A stretch of 16,845 bases of DNA from Bacillota bacterium (GTDB taxonomy: Bacteria > Bacillota > Bacilli > Bacillales_B > DSM-18226): positions 1-16,845 of the forward strand of contig JAUZQA010000017.1 of the NCBI GenBank assembly GCA_030705665.1, written 5' to 3'. Positions within the stretch are counted from its first letter, which is position 1. The number at the start of each line of letters is the position of its first letter. Positions 7,359 to 14,874 of the stretch are shown here, in pieces. Made by a program: the position numbers and the translations under genes. A model generated the notes under the pieces. The model worked only from the letters and a program-made list of their open reading frames with translations. It had not been told where the DNA came from and made no database searches.

Positions 7359-8930
7359 ATGAAACTTGATACCTTTTTATCCAATTTACATTTCGATGTG
7401 GAAAAAGCACTTCCGCAGAATTGGAAGGTAGATTGGGGCGATGCACCTTTACCTTATAAATTGTATCGTGACCTACCTGAAATTCCGCTGTCTCCAAAAG
7501 CATCTTTTTCACTTGAAGGACGTGTTGCAACTCTTAAGCCGAACTTAGCAGATATCAGTCAATTCCTCTGGTATGTGTATGGATTAACTCAATATGCGCA
7601 AACAGTATTTCCGGGAATGATAACTGACGGGAAATCAAGCTATATGGGCCAATCAATGCGGCGATTTGTACCATCCGGTGGTGCTTTGTATCCTAATGAG
7701 CTTTACATTTATTTAAAGTTAGCTGACATTCCGGAGGGAATTTATCACTATTCAGCAGCTCATCACAACATCGTCCTACTTCGTGAGGGGAATTTCGACT
7801 CCTATTTATCTAGAAGTCTGGGAAAAGACATAAACATAACAGAATGTTTTGGTACTTTATTTGTTTCAACTGTTTTTTGGAAGAATTTTTACAAATATCA
7901 TAATTTCTCGTACAGGCTGCAAGGGTTAGATGCAGGGGCGGTGCTTGGGCAAGCGCTGGCAGTGGCAGATCAGATGGATATATCAACGAGGGTGTGCTAT
8001 CAATTTTTAGATAGGCCGATTAATCATTTACTGGGTCTTTATGAACAGGAAGAGAGTGTTTATGCCGTCATTCCCTTAGCCAAGCAACCCGTGATTTGTC
8101 ATGATGGGAAGGATACAAGTATTTCTTCTGCTTCATTATGCGAGGAGCTTCCTGTATTGAAGCATACTGTTTATCAGCGCTCAAAGAATATCATTGATTA
8201 TCCAATGTTAAAGAAACTAAACGAAGCTGCGATGTTTGAATTTACTGACTCGTTTGTAAAGCTCGGGAAAGCCAAACATTATCAGAATGTCATTAGCATG
8301 GAAACAATTATGCTGCCATATACGGAGCCGTTAAAATATGACTTTGATTTGGTGTGCAGGGAGCGGCACTCTCCAGACCTAGATTTTCAATTAGGAAAAA
8401 TAAGTCAAACTCATTTAGCAACATTGTTGAAAGAAACATTATCTTTTGTGTATAACAATGACTTGGTTGAATCAGATGAGCGGCCGGAAAACCGAGTCAG
8501 TTTGTATGGTTGTTTTTCGAATGTAGAAAGTATACCTATTGGGGCTTATTCCTACGAGGAAAATACTCATGCTTTAAAGAGAATATCGTCTGGGGATTAT
8601 CGGGAATATTTACAAAATGGATTAACAATGGATAATGTTAATTTGTTTCAAGTTCCGATGTGCTTTCATATTGTTGGTGATAAAGACTTCAATATCGGGA
8701 AAATAGGATATAGAGGCTACCGCATTCAGCAAATGGAGGCAGGGATTGTCCTGCAAAGGCTTCTCTTGACTGCAGGGGCTTTAGGTTTGGGCGGACACCC
8801 ATTATTAGGATATGATGTGAAATCATGTGATGAACTTTATCAGCTTAACCCTAAACAAAAAACCTGCTTAATTCAGATACCTGTAGGTCCATACAGACCG
8901 CGGGCATGGTTAAAGGGGAGTCTTGAATAA
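7359..8930 (+). CDS. SagB-type azoline dehydrogenase with two nitroreductase-like domains
   Basis: An FMN-dependent oxidase of the nitroreductase superfamily, expected to convert azolines to aromatic azoles. The 523 residues appear to hold two related domains. The first (about 60-240) has RRFVPSGGALYPNELYIY (101-118) and YRLQGLDAGAVLGQALAVAD (185-204). The second (about 330-515) has RERHSPDLDF (334-343) and YRIQQMEAGIVLQRLLLTAG (454-473), clearly parallel to the first. The second copy lacks the SGGALYP signature. Because nitroreductases normally build their FMN sites across a dimer interface, the fusion may work as a one-chain pseudo-dimer. AAAGGAGGTGG lies just before the ATG, and only 15 nt separate it from the YcaO gene. 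It is the last gene of the operon, followed by a strong terminator. Confidence 0.9.
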   Translation: MKLDTFLSNLHFDVEKALPQNWKVDWGDAPLPYKLYRDLPEIPLSPKASFSLEGRVATLKPNLADISQFLWYVYGLTQYAQTVFPGMITDGKSSYMGQSMRRFVPSGGALYPNELYIYLKLADIPEGIYHYSAAHHNIVLLREGNFDSYLSRSLGKDINITECFGTLFVSTVFWKNFYKYHNFSYRLQGLDAGAVLGQALAVADQMDISTRVCYQFLDRPINHLLGLYEQEESVYAVIPLAKQPVICHDGKDTSISSASLCEELPVLKHTVYQRSKNIIDYPMLKKLNEAAMFEFTDSFVKLGKAKHYQNVISMETIMLPYTEPLKYDFDLVCRERHSPDLDFQLGKISQTHLATLLKETLSFVYNNDLVESDERPENRVSLYGCFSNVESIPIGAYSYEENTHALKRISSGDYREYLQNGLTMDNVNLFQVPMCFHIVGDKDFNIGKIGYRGYRIQQMEAGIVLQRLLLTAGALGLGGHPLLGYDVKSCDELYQLNPKQKTCLIQIPVGPYRPRAWLKGSLE

Positions 8931-8944
8931 CATTGTCGAGTTTT

Positions 8945-8993
8945 AAAAAGAACTTACAGTAAACCAGAATGGAAACTGTAAGTTCTTTTTTTT
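8945..8993 (+). terminator. Terminator of the TOMM operon
   Basis: Arms 8945-8960 and 8975-8990 (AAGAACTTACAGT / ACTGTAAGTTCTT extended by A/T pairs) form a perfect 16-bp stem with a 14-nt loop, ending in eight T. This isolates the three TOMM genes from the downstream importer genes. Confidence 0.92.
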
Positions 8994-9064
8994 ATTGGTA
9001 TATCTTGAACTTTAAGAGTCGACAAATTTTCTCAGTCTTTCCTTGTTTTTCAGAAAAAATTAGA

Positions 9065-9102
9065 TTGTAGTTCACGTTGGTTCTATGATACTATATTATA
9101 GT
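9065..9102 (+). promoter_or_regulatory. Candidate promoter with overlapping palindrome for the amino-acid importer
   Basis: TTGTAG (9065-9070), 18 nt and TACTAT (9089-9094) could be -35 and -10. A perfect 13-bp palindrome ACTATA-T-TATAGT (9090-9102) overlaps the -10 and could be an operator. Both readings are from the sequence alone. Confidence 0.35.
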
Positions 9103-9140
9103 CAAATAATATGGTAACGTACTAAAGTAAAGGGGTTTTC

Positions 9141-9926
9141 ATGTTGATGAAACGTTTAATCACTATGATTCTAGTAATTGCAGCTGTTTTTTCCGTCATG
9201 GCAGGCTGTTCCTCCAAGTCACCAACAGCACAAGATAAAAAGTCATTGGTTATTGGTGTAGATGATACATTTGCACCAATGGGATTCCGCGATAAAAATA
9301 ACAATCTTGTTGGTTTTGACATTGACTATGCAAAAGCAGCAGCAAAAAAGATGGGCACATCAGTCAAGTTCCAGCCAATTGATTGGAGTACAAAAGAAGC
9401 TGAACTCAGCAGCGGTAGGATTGACCTTATTTGGAATGGTTATACTATTACCGATGAGCGTAAACAGAAAGTACTTTTTACAAAACCTTATTTAAAAAAT
9501 TCACAAGTAATTGTTACTCGTGCTGATTCAAACATTAAGAAATTGGACGACTTAGCTGGTAAAGTTGTTGGACTTCAGTCACAGTCATCAGCTGCTGATG
9601 CGTTAAATGCGAGCCCAATTAAATCCAAAATTAAAACAGTAACTGAATATAAAACCAACGATCTTGCTTTAACAGATTTGAAGACTGGCCGCCTGGATGC
9701 AGTTGTTATCGATGAAGTTGTTATTAACTACTACATGTCTCTTCAGAAAGACTCATACAAGGTTCTCGGGGAATCACTTGCCCCAGAAGAGTACGGAGTT
9801 GGCGTGAAAAAAGGTAATGAAGCTTTGTTAAATAAACTTCAAAAAGCACTTGATGAAATGAATCAGGACGGCACTGCTGCTAAAATTTCTGAAAAATGGT
9901 TCGGTGCTAACAAAGTATTAAAATAA
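9141..9926 (+). CDS. Amino-acid ABC importer, substrate-binding lipoprotein
   Basis: A periplasmic-type binding protein anchored as a lipoprotein outside the membrane. The signal peptide is MLMKRLITM with a hydrophobic stretch to about residue 20, ending in the lipobox MAGC, so lipidation is predicted at Cys23. The mature part is a family-3 solute-binding protein: VIGVDDTFAPMGF near the N-terminus, NLVGFDIDYAKAAAKKMG, IDLIWNGYTITDERK and a PEEYGVGVKKGN block near the C-terminus. At 261 residues it is of normal length. An AAAGGGG RBS sits 6 nt before the ATG. The order lipoprotein-permease-ATPase equals B. subtilis tcyABC (cystine), and the IDW and NGYTITDER blocks recall cystine/polar amino-acid binders, but the substrate cannot be fixed from sequence. 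Confidence 0.9.
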   Translation: MLMKRLITMILVIAAVFSVMAGCSSKSPTAQDKKSLVIGVDDTFAPMGFRDKNNNLVGFDIDYAKAAAKKMGTSVKFQPIDWSTKEAELSSGRIDLIWNGYTITDERKQKVLFTKPYLKNSQVIVTRADSNIKKLDDLAGKVVGLQSQSSAADALNASPIKSKIKTVTEYKTNDLALTDLKTGRLDAVVIDEVVINYYMSLQKDSYKVLGESLAPEEYGVGVKKGNEALLNKLQKALDEMNQDGTAAKISEKWFGANKVLK

Positions 9927-9948
9927 ACTGTTTTAAACTTAAATCAGA

Positions 9949-9982
9949 CAAAACAGGGTTCGCGAAATGTAACCCTGTTTTG
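9949..9982 (+). terminator. Intercistronic stem-loop between binding protein and permease
   Basis: CAAAACAGGGTT (9949-9960) pairs perfectly with AACCCTGTTTTG (9971-9982): 12 bp and a 10-nt loop, followed by only a weak T tract. It lies between the stop of the lipoprotein gene and the permease RBS (GGAGG at 9989-9993). It is probably a partial terminator or an RNA 3'-end protector that raises lipoprotein levels over the membrane components, as is common in ABC importer operons. Confidence 0.75.
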
Positions 9983-10002
9983 TTTCGTGGAGGAACTTTT
10001 TT

Positions 10003-10662
10003 ATGTCCTTAGATTATTTTCAATCTGTTATCATACCAATGCTTCAGGGAACGGTAACAACACTCTTCCTGTTTCTAATTGCGTTTATCCTATCCATTCC
10101 GTTTGGTTTTTTACTTACCCTCGCCGTCAGAAGCAGGTTCAAGCCATTATCTTGGCTTGCTCAAGCCTATATCTATGTGATGCGCGGTACACCGCTTCTG
10201 CTGCAACTTTTGGTTATTTGTTTTGGATTACCAATGATTCCTGGTATTGGACAATATCTTGTTCTAGACCGTTTTGTTGCCGCTTGTTTAGGCTTTATTT
10301 TAAATTATGCTGCCTATTTTGCGGAAATTTTCCGAGGCGGTTTGCTTGCAATTGATAAGGGCCAATATGAAGCGGCTCAAGTATTGGGGTTAAATAGATG
10401 GCAGATGACGACAAGAATTATCCTGCCGCAAATGTTCCGTATTGCTCTTCCTGCAGTGACAAATGAATCAGTTACATTGGTTAAAGACACTGCATTGTTA
10501 TATGCCGTTGCAGTTCCAGAATTGTTACACTTTGCAGAAACTGCCGTTAACCGTGATTTTACGATAATGCCTTATTTTTACGCAGGCTTAATTTATCTAA
10601 TTATAACGTTTGTTTTAAGTTTATTTTTTAAATGGCTTGAAAAGAGATTTAAATTCGAATAG
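10003..10662 (+). CDS. Amino-acid ABC importer, permease
   Basis: A membrane subunit of the His/Glu/Gln/Arg/cystine importer class. The 219 residues give about five transmembrane helices: 15-42, 55-80, 88-110, a hydrophobic stretch around 160-176, and 190-209. The cytoplasmic EAA loop that docks the ATPase is clear at 123-141 (EAAQVLGLNRWQMTTRIIL), and YVMRGTPLLLQL (58-69) is typical of the family. GGAGG precedes the ATG. Three nt after the stop codon AGGAGG begins for the ATPase gene, so the two are co-translated neighbours. The long overlapping ORF in another frame is a shadow. Confidence 0.93.
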   Translation: MSLDYFQSVIIPMLQGTVTTLFLFLIAFILSIPFGFLLTLAVRSRFKPLSWLAQAYIYVMRGTPLLLQLLVICFGLPMIPGIGQYLVLDRFVAACLGFILNYAAYFAEIFRGGLLAIDKGQYEAAQVLGLNRWQMTTRIILPQMFRIALPAVTNESVTLVKDTALLYAVAVPELLHFAETAVNRDFTIMPYFYAGLIYLIITFVLSLFFKWLEKRFKFE

Positions 10663-10677
10663 GAGGTGGAGACGATT

Positions 10678-11421
10678 ATGGCTATCATTGAAATATCAAA
10701 TTTAAAAAAATCATATGGGCAGAACGAGGTGCTAAAACAAATAACCTTCCAGGTTAATAAAAATGATGTAGTCGCTGTTATCGGTCCCTCCGGTTCAGGG
10801 AAAAGCACAATGCTGCGGAGTCTAGTGCATCTTGAAGATGTAAGTGGGGGAAGTATCCTTGTTGAAGGAGATTATCTTGTAAAGGATGGAATTTACTCTA
10901 AACCACAAGAAATCAGGCAGATTACTTCAAAAATGGGTATGGTTTTTCAACACTTTAATCTTTTTCCACATTTAACGGTGAAAGAAAATTTAGAAATTGC
11001 TCCCAAATTATTGAAAAGAGAGCCAATATTATCCATACAGAAACGAAGCACTGAGCTGTTGGAAAAAATTGGTCTTACGAATCGGGTTGATGCTTACCCA
11101 GCTAATCTCTCGGGAGGTCAAAAACAAAGGGTTGCCATCGCACGTGCGCTAATGATGAATCCGGAAATTATGTTGTTTGACGAACCAACTTCCGCTTTAG
11201 ACCCTGAATTGACAGGTGAGGTTCTTGAAGTTATGAAGGATTTGGCGAAGGAACACATGACGATGATTATTGTCACTCATGAAATGGGCTTTGCTAAGGA
11301 AGTCGCAAATAAGGCTGTGTTTATGGATAATGGTGAAATCATTGAAGAGGGACATCCTCATGAATTATTTACGAATCCGAAGTTTGAACGAACAAAAGCC
11401 TTTTTGCATCGCAGTTTATAG
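10678..11421 (+). CDS. Amino-acid ABC importer, ATPase
   Basis: A cytosolic ATPase that drives the importer. All ABC motifs are intact in the 247-residue product: Walker [10 protein letters not shown] (36-44), Q-loop Gln91 ([10 protein letters not shown]), signature LSGGQ (144-148), Walker B IMLFDE (164-169), D-loop SALD and switch His201 (VTHEMGFA). I take ATG 10678 because AGGAGGTGG (10661-10669) lies 8 nt upstream. A GTG at 10666 would start inside that RBS. The length equals B. subtilis TcyC (247 aa by recall), but close paralogs for glutamine and arginine are similar, so the substrate stays open. It is followed by an intrinsic terminator. Confidence 0.94.
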   Translation: MAIIEISNLKKSYGQNEVLKQITFQVNKNDVVAVIGPSGSGKSTMLRSLVHLEDVSGGSILVEGDYLVKDGIYSKPQEIRQITSKMGMVFQHFNLFPHLTVKENLEIAPKLLKREPILSIQKRSTELLEKIGLTNRVDAYPANLSGGQKQRVAIARALMMNPEIMLFDEPTSALDPELTGEVLEVMKDLAKEHMTMIIVTHEMGFAKEVANKAVFMDNGEIIEEGHPHELFTNPKFERTKAFLHRSL

Positions 11422-11456
11422 GTTAAAGCTTGTAAGTTAACTGAGAATGATGCTGC

Positions 11457-11490
11457 AAAAGCCCCTTAACAAATTAGGGGGCTTTTCTTT
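11457..11490 (+). terminator. Terminator after the amino-acid importer operon
   Basis: AAAAGCCCC (11457-11465) and GGGGCTTTT (11478-11486) form a 9-bp stem, extended by inner TTAA/ATTA pairing, with a T-rich tail. Confidence 0.88.
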
Positions 11491-11518
11491 ATAAAGTAGA
11501 AAAAGGGTGTTTTGTCTA

Positions 11519-12121
11519 ATGGATGAGCGGTTTTATGATGCAATGTTACACATTAAAACAACCGGAGATCAAATAGGATTTAACCAATCCCTCCACTATC
11601 ACCGTTATGAACCCACCCCATACAGTGCATTGAAGATTTTATTTCAAAAATATGAAATAAAAAGCAATGATAAAATTATTGATTTTGGCTGTGGGAAGGG
11701 AAGATTGAATTTTTTTATTCATTATTTTCTGAACGCTTCTGTTGTAGGAATAGAAATGAATCAAAATTTTTATCAAGAAGCCCTGGAAAATAAAAAAAAT
11801 TATCTAAAAAAACACAAAAGCGGATTGGGTAAAATAGATTTTCATAACTGTCTTGCAGAAGAGTATGATATTTGCCCGAGCGACACCCACTTTTACTTCT
11901 TTAATCCTTTCTCAATCCAAATATTCACAAGGGTTGTGAATCATATCTTGAAATCAGTGGAGGCTGTGGAACGAGAAATTTCATTGATTTTATATTACCC
12001 ATCAGCAGATTATATTTTTTACCTGGAAAACAGCACAGCCTTTCGCTTGCAGGCTGAAATTTTATTGCCTGGTCAGTATGAACATAATCAAAACGAACGT
12101 TTTCTTATTTATCATTTATAA
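11519..12121 (+). CDS. Class I SAM-dependent methyltransferase, substrate unknown
   Basis: The 200-residue product contains motif I IDFGCGKGR (54-62), the S-adenosylmethionine-binding loop, an acidic residue ending the next strand (Glu79 in VVGIEMN), and a motif-IV-like FYFFNPFS (125-132). The N-terminal RFYDAM and HYHRYEPTPYSAL (26-38) are typical of a small group of Bacillus methyltransferases annotated only by fold. There is no membrane segment. I prefer ATG 11519, which follows AAAAAGGG (11500-11507) at 11 nt; a GTG at 11507 overlaps that RBS. It starts only 29 nt after the importer terminator, so it either relies on read-through or has a promoter overlapping the end of the ATPase gene. 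No neighbour indicates the substrate. Confidence 0.82.
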   Translation: MDERFYDAMLHIKTTGDQIGFNQSLHYHRYEPTPYSALKILFQKYEIKSNDKIIDFGCGKGRLNFFIHYFLNASVVGIEMNQNFYQEALENKKNYLKKHKSGLGKIDFHNCLAEEYDICPSDTHFYFFNPFSIQIFTRVVNHILKSVEAVEREISLILYYPSADYIFYLENSTAFRLQAEILLPGQYEHNQNERFLIYHL

Positions 12122-12124
12122 GTG

Positions 12125-12156
12125 AAAAACTCGGGGTTATGATACCCCGAGTTTTT
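12125..12156. terminator. Bidirectional terminator between methyltransferase and yjcZ-type gene
   Basis: AAAAACTCGGGGT (12125-12137) pairs perfectly with ACCCCGAGTTTTT (12144-12156): a 13-bp stem and 6-nt loop, with A run before and T run after. It serves both convergent genes. Confidence 0.92.
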
Positions 12157-12182
12157 GCCAAAGGACACCGCCTTCGGGAGGA

Positions 12183-12272
12183 TTAATACCAACCATAGCC
12201 AGCACCAACAATAATGAGTAAAATAAATAATACAACGATTAATGCGAAGCCACCTCCAGCAAAGCCACTCAT
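12183..12272 (-). CDS. YjcZ-family sporulation micro-protein, 29 residues
   Basis: A very short hydrophobic protein: MSGFAGGGFALIV, then a continuous membrane segment and the end GAGYGWY. The pattern (short Gly-rich start, about 17 hydrophobic residues, aromatic end) is that of the YjcZ/SscA-like family of small spore-associated proteins in Bacillaceae. ATG is at 12272-12270 with GGGAGGTG (12286-12279) upstream. The sporulation-type -10 CATACGATA (12309-12301) lies at the right distance for a transcript starting near 12294. It ends before a bidirectional terminator. Family membership is by recall; the molecular role is poorly known. Confidence 0.88.
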   Translation of the reverse strand: MSGFAGGGFALIVVLFILLIIVGAGYGWY

Positions 12273-12300
12273 TCTATTCACCTCCCAATCGTCTTTACTG

Positions 12301-12309
12301 TATCGTATG
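12301..12309 (-). promoter_or_regulatory. Candidate mother-cell (sigma-K/sigma-E) -10 element of the YjcZ-type gene
   Basis: On the minus strand CATACGATA matches the sigma-K -10 consensus CATANNNTA fully and sigma-E CATACAMT closely. No clean -35 (AC for sigma-K, KMATATT for sigma-E) is visible at the expected distance, so the sigma factor cannot be decided. Confidence 0.45.
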
Positions 12310-12407
12310 GCAGTTGAAACAGAATGGATTAGACACATAGACTACTTCTTAAAGATAAATATCTATGAAAACATCCTCAATAAAAAAACATCAATCAATA
12401 ATCCCTG

Positions 12408-12439
12408 AAAAAATAAAAGAACCGGTCAAAATAGACCGG
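12408..12439 (-). terminator. Terminator of the nitric-oxide reductase gene
   Basis: Minus-strand stem CCGGTC (12439-12434) with GACCGG (12427-12422), loop of 6 nt, followed by a T-rich tail (A-rich plus strand at 12408-12420). It lies just past the stop at 12454. Confidence 0.78.
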
Positions 12440-12453
12440 CCCTGTATATGGAC

Positions 12454-14742
12454 TTAAATATCTTTATTATTGGATCTAGGTGAATTGTCATAATCAAGGC
12501 GGTTATTGGTTAAAGACCAGCCTGTTTTAAGGCCCAAAATGAACCAGGTAAGAGCTAATGCACCCAAGGCAAAAATAGTATCTCCGATAATTCGGAGCCA
12601 AACAAATAAATGAACAATGCTTCGTGACATAAATTCGGCTGAACGAGCGTACCACATTCCATGTTGGACACTTGCCCATGTCTGCATCAAGCCGATCGGT
12701 AAAAGACTGATTAAGATCATCAGAGCAAGGCCAATATTAATTGTCCAAAAGGCAAAAGATAAGGCACCTGTCTTCCATTCGCGTTTCACCGTCAGACCGC
12801 GCAGGCAAAAGAGCATTAAACCGATACCAAGCATTCCGTAAACACCAAATAAGGCAGCATGCCCATGTACTGGTGTTGTATTAAGCCCTTGCATATAGTA
12901 CAAGGAGATTGGCGGATTAATAAAGAATCCAAATAATCCGGCTCCTACTAAATTCCAGAACGCAACAGCAACAAAAAAGAAAATTGGCCATTTATAAGCT
13001 TTTACCCATGGTTTGGCACGGCTGCGTGTAAGGTTTTCATAGGCTTCAAACCCGATAAAAACAAGGGGAACAACTTCAAGAGCACTAAATGCTGCACCAT
13101 ATGCTATTACCCCGGGAGCCGTTCCGCTAAAGTACAAATGGTGGAATGTTCCAATGATTCCGCCGAATAAGAAAATAATCGTTGAAAACAGCACGGACGA
13201 GGTGGCTGTCCGCAGTCCCAATAATCCCATTCTTGTAAACAAGAAAGCCATAACAACAGTAGCAAATACCTCAAAGAATCCTTCTACCCAAAGATGGACA
13301 ACCCACCAGCGCCAATATTCGGCAATTGCCAAATTACTATGCTGACCCCATAGTAAAGCGGGAATATAGAAAACAGGAATTGCAGCAGAAGCAAGTAAGA
13401 ACAAGGCCAGAAGGTGTTTGCTTTCTTTTAAATTTTTAAAAGCTGGCATAATAGACCGGAGCATTAAAAATAACCATAGGAATAATCCAATTGTAAGGAA
13501 GATTTGCCAAAAACGGCCTGTGTCCGTATACTCATAGCCCTGATGTCCGAACCAGAAGTTAGCTGTATGCCCTAATTTTTGTTGAACGGCAAACCACTGT
13601 CCAATCATTGAACCGGCAACAATAATGATCAAACACACAAATAAAAAATTCACGAAAAACCGTTGGAATTTTGGCTCATAACCAGATACGGCTGGCCCCA
13701 TATACAAGCCTGTAGCAAGCCATGCTGTCGCAATCCATAATACTCCCAATTGAGTATGCCAGGACCTAGTGAGTGAGTATGGTAGCCATTTATCTAATGG
13801 AATCCCGTAAAAACCACTGCCCTCTACCGAATAATGACCTGTGATCGCTCCAAGTAAAACCTGTACAAGCCATAAGGCAGCCACCACCCAAAAGTATTTT
13901 TGTGTTGCTTTCATTGAAGGCGTTGGTGATAACCCCAGAAGCGGATCTCTATCAGGAAAAGTTTCATTAGCCTCATTGTGTTTCTGGGTTGCATAGTACC
14001 ATGCCAATCCACCAACACCGGCAAGAAGGATGACAAAACTTACAACAGACCAAACAACAATATCGCCATTTGCCTTATTACCCACTAACTCTTCGTTTGG
14101 CCAGTTGTTCGTATACGTTATATCATCCCCGGGGCGGTTTGTTTCGGTTGCCCAGGTTGCCCACCAAAGAAAACTCATAAAGGAGTGCAAGCGGCTTTGG
14201 TCTTTAATGACATTCTTTGGCATCGCATAATCATTCCGTAAGTTGTCAAATTTCGGATCATCTGTAAATAGCGAAGCATAATATTTGCTCACCTCAGCAG
14301 CTGCAGCAGCTCTTGTCGGGGTAATTGTGATGACTCCCGATTTTGGATCATAAGTGTTTTTTCGGACCTCATCTTTTAACCTTTCTTTTAGTGCTGCTTG
14401 CGACTCAGCATTAAGTGATGAATATTTCTTTCCAAAGTCCTTTACGGCCCAGTTATTAAGCATCCATAAGGCTTCGTTATGCAGCCAATCGGCAGTCCAA
14501 TCCGGGGCAACATAGGCACCATGCCCCCAGACGCTTCCTAATTCTTGGCCGCCGATTGATTGCCATACATTTTGCCCAGTTTCTATATCCTGTTTTGTAT
14601 ATAGCACAGTTCCATCAGTTGAAACGACTTTATTTGGAATGGGTGGTTCCGAATAAATAAGACGTCCGCCGTAATATCCAAGCACGGCAAATGAAGCAAT
14701 AAAAACAATAGCAAGACTGATCCACAGCTTTCTATAACTCAC
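12454..14742 (-). CDS. norB: Quinol-dependent nitric-oxide reductase, single subunit (qNOR)
   Basis: Reduces NO to N2O with electrons from quinol; a membrane protein of the heme-copper oxidase superfamily. Numbered from the upstream ATG (764 aa): an N-terminal helix at about 10-30, an extracytoplasmic quinol/cytochrome c-like domain at about 35-225 without a heme-c CxxCH, then about 13 helices. The metal ligands are present: His331 (SWHTQLG), His485 and Glu489 (VVHLWVEG) and His536/537 (GTFHHLYFSG) for the active-site heme/FeB region, and His628/His630 (VHGHAALFG) for the hemes. AAGGAGGT directly abuts ATG 14748-14746 with almost no spacer but sits 6 nt before the GTG two codons in, so I place the start at 14742. 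It is monocistronic, with direct repeats in its upstream region. No other denitrification gene is nearby, suggesting NO detoxification. Confidence 0.94.
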   Translation of the reverse strand: MSYRKLWISLAIVFIASFAVLGYYGGRLIYSEPPIPNKVVSTDGTVLYTKQDIETGQNVWQSIGGQELGSVWGHGAYVAPDWTADWLHNEALWMLNNWAVKDFGKKYSSLNAESQAALKERLKDEVRKNTYDPKSGVITITPTRAAAAAEVSKYYASLFTDDPKFDNLRNDYAMPKNVIKDQSRLHSFMSFLWWATWATETNRPGDDITYTNNWPNEELVGNKANGDIVVWSVVSFVILLAGVGGLAWYYATQKHNEANETFPDRDPLLGLSPTPSMKATQKYFWVVAALWLVQVLLGAITGHYSVEGSGFYGIPLDKWLPYSLTRSWHTQLGVLWIATAWLATGLYMGPAVSGYEPKFQRFFVNFLFVCLIIIVAGSMIGQWFAVQQKLGHTANFWFGHQGYEYTDTGRFWQIFLTIGLFLWLFLMLRSIMPAFKNLKESKHLLALFLLASAAIPVFYIPALLWGQHSNLAIAEYWRWWVVHLWVEGFFEVFATVVMAFLFTRMGLLGLRTATSSVLFSTIIFLFGGIIGTFHHLYFSGTAPGVIAYGAAFSALEVVPLVFIGFEAYENLTRSRAKPWVKAYKWPIFFFVAVAFWNLVGAGLFGFFINPPISLYYMQGLNTTPVHGHAALFGVYGMLGIGLMLFCLRGLTVKREWKTGALSFAFWTINIGLALMILISLLPIGLMQTWASVQHGMWYARSAEFMSRSIVHLFVWLRIIGDTIFALGALALTWFILGLKTGWSLTNNRLDYDNSPRSNNKDI

Positions 14743-14778
14743 CTTCATACCTCCTTGAAAAATTAGTACTAAAAAACC

Positions 14779-14804
14779 AAAAATTCCTATGTAAAGGTAT
14801 GTTT
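14779..14804. repeat. Direct repeat copy A upstream of norB
   Basis: On the plus strand CAAAAATTCCTAT is followed after 5 bases by GGTATGTTT. It shares about 21 of 26 positions with copy B, exactly 40 bp away. The spacing of about four helical turns puts both copies on one face of the DNA, as expected for operator sites of one regulator. Confidence 0.7.
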
Positions 14805-14818
14805 CCCATTATCTAAAC

Positions 14819-14844
14819 AAAAATTCCTATTAATTGGTAAGTTT
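14819..14844. repeat. Direct repeat copy B upstream of norB
   Basis: On the plus strand CAAAAATTCCTAT is followed after 5 bases by GGTAAGTTT. Between the two copies, reading the minus strand, GATAAT (near 14814-14809) could be the norB -10. Copy B would then cover the -35 region and copy A the early transcribed region. Confidence 0.7.
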
Positions 14845-14874
14845 GTTGAAGTTTAAACTGTGGTTATAGCGGGG

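Noticed and set aside
9141..11421. ABC genes downstream as the exporter of the modified peptide
   Set aside because: A lipoprotein with a family-3 solute-binding domain and an EAA-loop permease make it an importer, and a strong terminator separates it from the TOMM genes.
12214..12408. Plus-strand ORF of 64 codons after the methyltransferase
   Set aside because: No RBS, low-complexity Asn/Ile-rich product, and it lies opposite the YjcZ-type gene and its promoter, which have full signals.
14779..14844. norB upstream repeats as CymR (cysteine regulator) sites
   Set aside because: The minus-strand ATAGGAATTT half resembles the end of the CymR motif as I recall it, but the other half does not fit and the regulated gene has no sulfur role.
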